DNA from: Bin55 sp965116055
GTDB taxonomy: Bacteria; Pseudomonadota; Gammaproteobacteria; Pseudomonadales; Azotimanducaceae
DNA: 64,000 bases
Assembly (NCBI GenBank): GCA_965116055.1
Contig: OZ220466.1
Location: 1,116,001 to 1,180,000 of the forward strand
Reading direction: 5' to 3'
The notes under the pieces are model-generated. The model was given only the letters and a program-made list of their open reading frames with translations. It ran no database searches and was not told where the DNA came from. Positions 26,411 to 34,214 of the stretch are shown here, in pieces (the stretch's first letter is position 1; each line of letters opens with the position of its first letter). The position numbers were made by a program, and so were the translations under genes.

Positions 26411-27055
26411 GCTAGAGTGCCGTTGGACACAGCGAGGAGAGCACCACTGCCCACACCTCGGAGCAACTTGTGGGATAGGTGGCTTGTCCGTGCGCGGCCC
26501 GATTAACTTGGAAGTCAAAGCGTAGCCATGGCAGAACGACGATATCTCTCGGTTGACGGTTGTGTGAATGCGTGAAGAAGCCACTCTAGACGGGTGGTGA
26601 AGCGCGCCATATGGGTGTCCCACTAGCAAAACTTGATGCCAAGGCTGTACATTACCACCACTTTGCGGTCTTGGCACCGATACCTTGGAAGGAATTTAGA
26701 TGCCTTATGCGATCTTATTATCATAATCAAACAACTTTGGTAAGGAAGAGACTTACCGAAGTCTTGATCAATCAAGTGACGATAAGTTTGAGGCATGTGC
26801 TTGTTGTCTATACAGTCCAGCGTTGGCGATCAGTGGCGGAAATGTCCGCCAGATGCCGCCAACGGGAATTTAGCACTTCAGACGGCCTTAGACACGTTTA
26901 TAGATTGGATTGATCGTCATCTGTAAGAGGATCAGACTTATTGTTTAAGAATCGGCGAGCGGTAGCGTTCTTTCAATCGTCCGATGTTGTGTCCCGCGCT
27001 TCCATCTTGTCCTTATCTTAGTGTTCGAAACAGAAGTACCGCTTTCTCCCGTACG
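26411..27055. other. 645-nt gap between nuclease and methyltransferase genes
   Basis: Neither strand has a convincing gene. A frame at 26611-26913 is open for 100 codons but has no recognisable pattern. The main visible structure is the hairpin at 26821-26864. This is the convergent junction between the helicase operon and the methyltransferase, so a terminator is expected here. Confidence 0.5.
26821..26864. repeat. Strong GC-rich hairpin
   Basis: CGTTGGCG pairs with CGCCAACG and, further in, TGGCGGA pairs with TCCGCCA around an AATG loop, leaving a symmetrical 5-nt internal bulge. There is no T-run, so it is not a canonical terminator. It lies between convergent genes of the island. Confidence 0.55.
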
Positions 27056-28441
27056 TTAGGAGTTCTGAGAGATGAGGTGTTCGAATTTCCCAATGAGTTG
27101 ATCAGGGACGTAGTCATAGGCATCGTCACGCATGCGGTTACCATCTCCATACCAGTCTGCAATTGTTTCCTCTTCGCTGTCGTGTCTCATACGCGGCGGG
27201 TTAACGATAGTCTTAGGCCGCCGAGTGAGCTTGGCGAGGAGGTCAAGGTTAAATGTTTCGAATCGACCAAGCCGCTCTTCACGGGCATGACTGCGCGCTG
27301 CTGTGATCAGGGACTTCCCAATTGCAGTACCGAGGCCGATGGGTACGGCGTTCCCGACCTGTACATACTTCTTTCGGACAGTACCTTCAAATACCCAGTC
27401 GTCTGGAAATTGCTGTATTCGGGCGTATTCCCCTACCGAGAGCGGCCGAAGCTCCGTAGGGTGACACAACATTGTGGCCTTGCTGTCCGGGCACGTTGTA
27501 AGCGCTGGACTCGGACGTTCGCGAGACAAGCGGCGGAAAAAGCCGGATCGACCCCCCCAAGAATGGAAGGCGCGCCCAAGCGCTAGGCTCTTGAGATCCT
27601 CAGGTAACTGGCGCCAATTGCCCCCCTCAGGGATGAGGCTAAGGTAGCGTTCCTTTGTGGGACAAAATAGGTAGTAATCGGGTTCCTCTTCGTCAAGTCC
27701 CTCGAATGCTTCCCCGAGCGTGCGCCACTTCGGCATTCCATCGGTGCCTTCTGAGTCGTGCGTCGCCTCCGGCATTCGAAGCCTTTTGCCATCGCGGCTC
27801 CCGACAATTACAAGCCGCTGACGGGTTTGAGGCACGCCATAGTCGGCTGCGTTCAATACATCGAATATGCAGTAGTAGCCGAGATCGCGGAGTGTTTGAG
27901 CGACCACCCTGAAGGCGGATCCCAGATGCTCTTCTGGTTCGAGTGGAGGGTAACCCGGTCCTCGCATTCTCAGAGGCCGATGTCGCACTGCCGCTGAGAG
28001 CAAACCCCTCACGTTCTCCATGATGAAGAACTTGGGGCGTGTGTCCTTGATAACCCGGACGAAGTGCATGAACATCGTGCTGCGGGGATCGTCAAGCGAT
28101 TGTCTCCGGCCTGCCGTGCTAAACGCTTGGCATGACGGGCCGCCGACGACAGCGAAGGCCTGGTTGGGCTTGAGCCCTGCGGTCTCCAGAATCTCGGAAC
28201 TCGAAACTTCTTCAATCGGTTTGTCAATGAGTGGGAGTGAAGGTCGGTTGCGAGCTATCGTTGCTATTGGGGTGGTGCTACACTCAAGCGTGAGCGCGAT
28301 ATTGAGGCCGGCTGCTTCGAGTCCAAGATCAAGACCCATCGCCCCACTGAACAGCGAGATAACAGGCCGTTTCATTTGGCTCTTCAGGATCGGCGGCTCA
28401 GGCACGGACGTTTCTCGGCAGTTCGAGCTCAAATTGGCCAC
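27056..28441 (-). CDS. C5-cytosine DNA methyltransferase
   Basis: 461-aa Dcm-type methyltransferase. Motif I: SLFSGAMGLDLGLEAAG; motif IV: GGPSCQAFSTAGRRQS with the catalytic Cys (the usual second Pro is Ser); motif VI: FIMENVRG; motif VIII: QTRQRL; motif X: YVQVGNAVPIGLG. A variable target-recognition region lies between motifs VIII and IX. About 80 residues follow motif X, more than in many such enzymes. ATG 28441 was taken as start; an ATG 22 codons in (MKRPVISLFSG) is possible. It faces the helicase operon. No Vsr gene follows. It probably protects host DNA from the neighbouring helicase-nuclease (inference). Confidence 0.9.
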   Translation of the reverse strand: MANLSSNCRETSVPEPPILKSQMKRPVISLFSGAMGLDLGLEAAGLNIALTLECSTTPIATIARNRPSLPLIDKPIEEVSSSEILETAGLKPNQAFAVVGGPSCQAFSTAGRRQSLDDPRSTMFMHFVRVIKDTRPKFFIMENVRGLLSAAVRHRPLRMRGPGYPPLEPEEHLGSAFRVVAQTLRDLGYYCIFDVLNAADYGVPQTRQRLVIVGSRDGKRLRMPEATHDSEGTDGMPKWRTLGEAFEGLDEEEPDYYLFCPTKERYLSLIPEGGNWRQLPEDLKSLALGRAFHSWGGRSGFFRRLSRERPSPALTTCPDSKATMLCHPTELRPLSVGEYARIQQFPDDWVFEGTVRKKYVQVGNAVPIGLGTAIGKSLITAARSHAREERLGRFETFNLDLLAKLTRRPKTIVNPPRMRHDSEEETIADWYGDGNRMRDDAYDYVPDQLIGKFEHLISQNS

Positions 28442-30118
28442 GGTCTAAGTTGTTGAATGGGTGCCTAAGGACAGCTCGACGACATAGCGTTTCGATAGCT
28501 TCGGTATCCTGCCTGCCATCTTGCGATCCAGCTAGTCGGCGAGCTGCAGGTCAATTGTCGTGTTGAGCCGCTGTAGAATCGGCATGTTGCAACCTTAATC
28601 AAACAGCACCACAAGTAAACTATAGCACATTTCTGTGCAAACTGTGCGCTGTTATGCACGGCAAGGCATGAGTGCTGTGATTTTTTGAATGGCGAGGTTG
28701 CGACGATATAGGAGCATGATTGCGCGGATATCTGCGATATTCCCTCTGTCGGCCGCCGGTCGGTCGTTGATCTGCTCCATCGCAGAGTGTGGGTTGTAGC
28801 CGTGCGCAAAGAGGGGTTCTCCACGGTGTAGAGGTAAGGATGCGCCGGTTATGCTGCCGAGATCAAGTGCACGATGCGGCTGAACTCGCCGAGTAACTCC
28901 GCCCGGTGTCCAGGGTCGAAGGCAGTCTGGCAACGGTACTTAAGCTTGCTGTAGGTGCTACGGTCGGCCTCAAAGCCTGGAAGGTATCACGGGGCTCGGG
29001 TAGACGCAGAATACCTGACCGTGCTCGTCATGGAAGATAACATCTACTCTGTCAGGGGAATAGTGCCGCGTGATTGGCTGCCGCGTGTCACCGCATCATA
29101 ATTGATGCGTGCGATCAGATGAAGACCGTGTCCGAACTAGGCGAGCCTGCTTCCAGATGGCGCCGAGTTTGCCGTGCATTCCACCCGTCCTTGTATCTGC
29201 TCCAGTCGGTGTCGAGTTTTAAGGCACACTTCTGGCCTTGCCCACCAGAACCGTCGAGTGTTCGTGACCGACTTGCCGTAGTAGTCGAGAGGGCAGCCGA
29301 AGTCGGGTATCTACTCGAGCAGTGAGGCGCGCCGGATCTCAATCATGCCCGCCCCACCCTTGCTCCTCTTCAAGCCGGATCATGCATCCCTGGAATCGCG
29401 AGAAGCTCCAGTGGCTCGGCACCATTGAGCAAACCCGAGCTCATTGTGTCACGCCCTCAATCACCCGTGCCAAGCTCCGACACCAGCGCACCCTGAAACG
29501 GCAACGGGTTGAATCTACATCTGGATACCAGCCTCGTAATCAGCGATCCCACATCCACCCGAACCAGACAGTTGTTTCGGCCCAGCCATGTGCTTCTCTA
29601 GACCCTTGATCAAAAAAGATTCACGGCAATTTGTACGTCTCATATTTCATAGAACCTCTGGACGAAGTGGTCAATGACGGTCAGACCGTATTGTCCGGAC
29701 TCTTCTCCTTGAATGTGCGCGAACCATCCGCTCATTGATGTTGGCATGAGCGTGTTTTCCGTTATTTATTTCCTCGGGTGCACCTGTTCTGAGGGAACGG
29801 ATAACGCGTTTCGGGATCACGGCCAGAGGTTGAAACGATCCCCACTGTTGTCATGAAACGGAAAATTCTCAATTGGTGCAAGCCGATCTGACTTCGCTCT
29901 TTACACCATTGATGCGCGGGGTCTGATCCTTTCAATGTGAGACGTGTTTTAGGCACAGGTGCAATAGAGCGCAATCACCCAAATTTATCATTTATCAATC
30001 GCGTGTAAATGAGCCTGGCCGACCTATTTGGATCCCCTATGCGTTAGACCGCTTATGCGGAGGATCGGGAGTAGGTTAGGGAACCAAACGTAGCACGAGA
30101 TTAAAGAGGTTTTCTCCT
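28442..30118. other. 1.7-kb stretch without a convincing gene; right edge of island
   Basis: Short frames exist on both strands (for example minus 28465-28933 and 29762-29974) but none has a recognisable domain or steady codon use. Minus-strand sequence just upstream of the methyltransferase (28490-28600) gives short basic protein-like stretches broken by a stop, perhaps a decayed regulator. The DNA looks like worn-out mobile or island DNA. No transposase, integrase or tRNA is seen. Confidence 0.5.
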
Positions 30119-30904
30119 ATGGATATGCAAAACGGCGTCGCCATTGTGACTGGTTCGTCTTCTGGCGTTGGCGCTGCTTGTGCGCGTCAACTTGCAGATT
30201 TGGGCGCGCACGTTGTAATTAATTACTCTCGCAATGAGGAGGGTGCTCGTGCAACCCAAGCAGCTTGCGAAGAGTTAGGTGCCGAAACGCTTGTAATTCA
30301 AGCTGATGTATCAGACGATGCTCAATGCCGAGCGCTTGCCAAAGCAACCGAGCGTCGATGGGGACGTATTGATGCACTAATAAACAATGCGGGGACCACT
30401 AAGTTCGTACCTCATAGTGATTTAGATGGTCTGTCGAAGGAAGATTTTCTGCAAATCTATGCGGTGAATACACTTGGTCCATACATGATGTCCCGTGCTG
30501 TGGTACCGTTCATGCAGCGAGGTAAACGCGGCAGCATTGTTAATGTGTCGTCGATCGCGGGCGTTATGGGAGTCGGTTCGTCCATTGCGTATGCCGCTTC
30601 AAAAGGCGCATTGAACACGATGACGCTTTCGCTCGCCCGAGCGCTGGGACCCTATATCCGCGTCAATACGGTGTGCCCTGGCTTCATTCAGGGCGACTGG
30701 CTTCGTACGGGGTTAGGTGATGAAGCGTACACAGCTGCCAGGCGCCGAGTAGAGGAATCAACGCCGTTACAGGTCGCGTCAACGCCGGACGATATTGCCG
30801 CGGGCGTGCTCTACTTTATTGTGGGTGCTGATGTTGTAACGGGCGAGACGCTCATCATGGATGGCGGCAGTCACTTGGCTATGGCGGGGTTGACGAAGCG
30901 TTAG
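30119..30904 (+). CDS. Short-chain dehydrogenase/reductase
   Basis: 261-aa classical SDR. The NAD(P)-binding motif TGSSSGVGAACA and NNAG are present, with catalytic Ser (VNVSSIAG), Tyr and Lys (IAYAASKGAL). The pattern is close to FabG and glucose or sugar-alcohol dehydrogenases, but the substrate cannot be told. An ATG two codons in is an alternative start. It is monocistronic and its stop overlaps the phoU stop in TTAG. Confidence 0.82.
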   Translation: MDMQNGVAIVTGSSSGVGAACARQLADLGAHVVINYSRNEEGARATQAACEELGAETLVIQADVSDDAQCRALAKATERRWGRIDALINNAGTTKFVPHSDLDGLSKEDFLQIYAVNTLGPYMMSRAVVPFMQRGKRGSIVNVSSIAGVMGVGSSIAYAASKGALNTMTLSLARALGPYIRVNTVCPGFIQGDWLRTGLGDEAYTAARRRVEESTPLQVASTPDDIAAGVLYFIVGADVVTGETLIMDGGSHLAMAGLTKR

Positions 30905-31614
30905 GTGAGATTATTTGATTTGGTGGTAATTTGAGAGTGTCGAATGTCTTCGCCACGGACGGAATAGACGATACTTTCAGCGATATTTTTTGCGTGGTCC
31001 CCGATTCGTTCTAATGAACGCGCAACCCAGATCACGGCTAAGTATTCATTAACGCGTTCTGGATTCTGTGCCAGTCCATTGGTACATGAGTCGACGATTG
31101 AGTTGTAAATCCGGTCGACATGGCTATCTGCCTTGATAGTGTCGCTAGCGCCTAATTCATCTTTGCGCACGAATTGATTTAGCGATTCGCGCAGCATGTC
31201 TGTGGTCATATTTTCAAGGTTGGACAGTTCGTTGAGCGTAGGCATGAGTTCTTCCATCGAAGGACTATAAGGTGCGTCGTTTATCGTGATTTTTGCCACC
31301 CGATCAGCCTCATCGCCAATACGTTCGAGGTCGGTACTACTCCGCAACAATCCTACTAAAAGTCGTAAATCACTTGCGGTCGGTTGTCGTCGAGCGATGA
31401 TGGTTGTTGTTTCTTTATCGATTTCAATCTCGTATTGATTTACAGTATCTTCGCGCGACCGAACTGATTTGGCAAGCTCCAGATCAATGTGCTTGAACGC
31501 TTTCATCGCTGTATGCACTTGCTCTTCTACAAGACCGCCCATGGCAGCGAATTTGCTCTGCAGGCTCTGTAATTCCGTTTCGAATTGTTCGGAGATGTGT
31601 CGATGTTCCCTCAT
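30901..31614 (-). CDS. phoU: Phosphate signalling protein PhoU
   Basis: 237-aa PhoU with two repeated three-helix bundles (first about 20-110, second about 120-220). Metal-contacting segments include GDEADRVAK and, in the second repeat, ERIGDHAKNIAESIVY. PhoU links the Pst transporter to PhoR and keeps the regulon off when phosphate is plentiful. It is the last gene of the phoB-phoR-pstSCAB-phoU operon, 42 nt after pstB. Confidence 0.94.
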   Translation of the reverse strand: MREHRHISEQFETELQSLQSKFAAMGGLVEEQVHTAMKAFKHIDLELAKSVRSREDTVNQYEIEIDKETTTIIARRQPTASDLRLLVGLLRSSTDLERIGDEADRVAKITINDAPYSPSMEELMPTLNELSNLENMTTDMLRESLNQFVRKDELGASDTIKADSHVDRIYNSIVDSCTNGLAQNPERVNEYLAVIWVARSLERIGDHAKNIAESIVYSVRGEDIRHSQITTKSNNLT

Positions 31615-31656
31615 AGTACGCTCTCGTTCAATGATTCAACAAGCCGTCTGGATTAA

Positions 31657-32523
31657 CTAACCGTAACGACCTGTAATGTAGTCCTCAGTTTGCTTTTCAT
31701 GTGGATTCGTAAAGATGATGTTCGTGGTGTCGTACTCAACTAACTTTCCCAAGTACAGAAAACCGGTATAGTCCGACACGCGCGCTGCTTGTTGCATGTT
31801 GTGGGTCACAATCAGAATCGTATAGTCACGTTTCAATTGATGAACGAGCTCTTCAATCTTCAAGGTAGAGATAGGATCAAGCGCTGATGCTGGCTCATCT
31901 AATAACAGGACATCCGGTTGTACGGCAATAGCTCTTGCGATTACGAGGCGCTGTTGCTGACCTCCAGACAGCCCCAGCGCGGATTCGTTTAAACGATCCT
32001 GCACTTCATCCCAAAGCGCTGAGTTTTTCAATGCCCATTGGACACGATCGTCCATCTCACTCTTCGGCATCCGACCCTGCAATCGCAAGCCGTAGGCCAC
32101 GTTTTCGTAGATAGATTTAGGAAATGGATTTGGTCGTTGAAAGACCATGCCGACGCGACGGCGTAGCTGTGCGACATCAATCGCAGCGTCGTGGATTTCC
32201 ATCCTATTCAGTTCGATTCGGCCAACGATCCGAACGTCGTCTACGAGATCGTTCATTCGATTGAAGCACCGCAAGAGCGTGGTTTTGCCACAACCGGAAG
32301 GCCCGATCAAGGCGGTCACACGCTGTCGTGCGATGCGCATCGAAATATCGGTTAGTGCTTGACTCTCGCCGTAGAAAAGCGACAAATCAGCGACGGTAAG
32401 ACAAACATCCTCGTCGGTCCATTCACTAGGGGACACGATTGGTTCAAGCGGCGCAGTAGGTGAAAGTATCTCTGCGACAGGTGGTCTTAAATCTAGATCA
32501 GCCGACGCGTGATGTTCAGTCAT
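31657..32523 (-). CDS. pstB: Phosphate ABC transporter ATP-binding protein PstB
   Basis: 288-aa ABC ATPase with Walker A GPSGCGKTT, signature LSGGQQQR, Walker B LLLDEPASALDP and the switch His in VTHNMQ. The last stretch, FTNPHEKQTEDYITGRYG, is diagnostic for PstB. About 30 extra N-terminal residues precede the ABC domain, as in other marine gammaproteobacterial PstBs. Its start overlaps the pstA stop by one base. Confidence 0.95.
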   Translation of the reverse strand: MTEHHASADLDLRPPVAEILSPTAPLEPIVSPSEWTDEDVCLTVADLSLFYGESQALTDISMRIARQRVTALIGPSGCGKTTLLRCFNRMNDLVDDVRIVGRIELNRMEIHDAAIDVAQLRRRVGMVFQRPNPFPKSIYENVAYGLRLQGRMPKSEMDDRVQWALKNSALWDEVQDRLNESALGLSGGQQQRLVIARAIAVQPDVLLLDEPASALDPISTLKIEELVHQLKRDYTILIVTHNMQQAARVSDYTGFLYLGKLVEYDTTNIIFTNPHEKQTEDYITGRYG

Positions 32524-34214
32524 TAATTAATACTCACTCTAAATCGCCTTTCCAGATGATTCCGTAATGTGATCGCGGTGAGGTTCAACACAATGATGAT
32601 CACCACAAGCAATAACGCGGTAGCAAATACCAAAGGTCGTGCCGCGTCAACGTTCGGACTTTGAAAGCCAACGTCGTATATATGAAATCCGAGATGCATG
32701 AATTTGCGTTCAAGATGTAAATATGGGAAATTGCTATCAATCGGCAAAGTAGGCGCGAGTTTGACGACGCCCACCAACATGAGAGGCGCCACTTCGCCGG
32801 CCGCGCGTGCGACAGCCAATATGATGCCGGTCAGAATGGATGGGCTTGCCATCGGTAAAACTACCTTAAATATGGTTTCAGCTTTCGTCGCGCCGAGTGC
32901 TAGGCTACCTTCGCGAACGGCACGCGGTATGCGAGTCAGCCCTTCTTCTGTCGACACAATGACGACAGGTACCGTTAGCAAGGCTAATGTCAGCGAAGCC
33001 CAAATCAATCCTGGTGTGCCAAACGTAGGTGCAGGCTTCGCTTCGGGGAAGAAGAGATCGTCGATGGAACCCCCGATAAGATAGACAAAAAAACCGAGTC
33101 CGAATACGCCGTAAACAATAGATGGCACACCCGCGAGGTTATTCACAGCTATTCGGATTAACTGCACTAATGGACCCTGCTTAGCGTATTCGCGTAAATA
33201 CAGAGCTGCAACCACGCCGAACGGCGTAACTAGTACCGACATCAACAAGACCATCAGCACGGTGCCGAATAGAGCAGGGTATATGCCCCCTTCCGTGTTT
33301 GCCTCGCGTGGGTCGTCGGAAAGAAAACTCCATAAATTTTTAAGGTAGAGTCCAATTTTTTGCCACGTTGTCATGTTATTTGGCAACCATGCCTGGATCA
33401 CGGCACTGATGGCGATATCAATGACACGTCCATCTGCTAATCGGAGACTCACGGCATCTCGCTCTAACTGCGCGGTTAGGTCGAATACCTGCTTTTCGAC
33501 ACTCGCATATTCGGCTCGTAAAGTAGCTTCAGTTTTTTCGAGATCGCTGATGACGAGATTCCCGTCCAACTGACGCCGGCGTTTTTTAAGCCGAATCGCC
33601 TCAAGTTCGTAATTGATCCTGTTAATTGCGTCCTCTTGCAGCGCGTCGAGTTTTGTACGAATGGACGCGGCATACTTGATACGTTCCTGCAATGTCTTCC
33701 ACAAATCGTCTGTTATGACTGGCGCCGAGGCTTCTTTCACGCCATCAAGAAAGCCGTACGCGTTGCCCCATTCTGTACGCTCAATCACGACAACATTGTC
33801 TGGCACGGTTTGATTGATGACATCGTGTGCAAACAACCAACGAAAATCTGGAGGATTTGCTTGTCTGTTGCCTGTTTTGATACGCCAGCGTTCAACTTCG
33901 TTCGGGAGGGCCTCGGTGTAGCCTGGATTAGCTTCTAGAAATTGCCGACGGGGAATCCATTCGCGTCCGCTCAATTCACCCAGTATCTTTGTTTTTGCGT
34001 TGAAGTGTTGGTATTCGATAGCAATCACTTCGGCCGGCCAAAAGTGCGCTAACCCGTTGAATGCAAGCAACCCGATTAAGCCGAGGACGGCTGTGATGCT
34101 TGCTGCGACTGCACCGGAGGTGAGCCATATCCAGGGGGCTCCTGACCGCCACCAGGTAAGCAGGGATTGGCGGTGGATATTGAGATCTTGAGCAGTCGTG
34201 TTAGAGGTTGCCAT
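32523..34214 (-). CDS. pstA: Phosphate ABC transporter permease PstA, long form
   Basis: 563-aa inner-membrane permease, about twice the size of E. coli PstA. After a first membrane helix (about 33-58) comes a large periplasmic or coiled region (60-300, rich in RTKLDALQEDAINRINYELE-type helices). The permease domain follows, with the EAA-type loop GSLALGATKAETIFKVVLP and five or six helices. Long PstA and PstC proteins pair up in many gammaproteobacteria. It overlaps pstC by 14 nt. Confidence 0.92.
   Translation of the reverse strand: MATSNTTAQDLNIHRQSLLTWWRSGAPWIWLTSGAVAASITAVLGLIGLLAFNGLAHFWPAEVIAIEYQHFNAKTKILGELSGREWIPRRQFLEANPGYTEALPNEVERWRIKTGNRQANPPDFRWLFAHDVINQTVPDNVVVIERTEWGNAYGFLDGVKEASAPVITDDLWKTLQERIKYAASIRTKLDALQEDAINRINYELEAIRLKKRRRQLDGNLVISDLEKTEATLRAEYASVEKQVFDLTAQLERDAVSLRLADGRVIDIAISAVIQAWLPNNMTTWQKIGLYLKNLWSFLSDDPREANTEGGIYPALFGTVLMVLLMSVLVTPFGVVAALYLREYAKQGPLVQLIRIAVNNLAGVPSIVYGVFGLGFFVYLIGGSIDDLFFPEAKPAPTFGTPGLIWASLTLALLTVPVVIVSTEEGLTRIPRAVREGSLALGATKAETIFKVVLPMASPSILTGIILAVARAAGEVAPLMLVGVVKLAPTLPIDSNFPYLHLERKFMHLGFHIYDVGFQSPNVDAARPLVFATALLLVVIIIVLNLTAITLRNHLERRFRVSIN

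Noticed and set aside
26821..26864. Integron attC site, because of GTTGGCG and CGCCAAC ends.
   Set aside because: The order is GTT first and AAC last, the reverse of attC; no integrase or cassette array is near.
26611..26913. 100-codon plus-strand frame between the nuclease and methyltransferase genes.
   Set aside because: No recognisable motif; it also spans the strong hairpin at 26821-26864, which is unlikely in a gene.
26984..27586. 200-codon plus-strand frame.
   Set aside because: Mostly antisense to the well-supported methyltransferase and without motifs.
21967..28441. Assignment of island 1 to DISARM.
   Set aside because: The SNF2 helicase and C5 methyltransferase fit in part, but DrmA, DrmB and DrmC homologues are absent.
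29129..29141. 13-bp match TGTCCGAACTAGG to 52112-52124, possibly linking the two islands.
   Set aside because: Matches of 13 bp are expected by chance many times in 64 kb.
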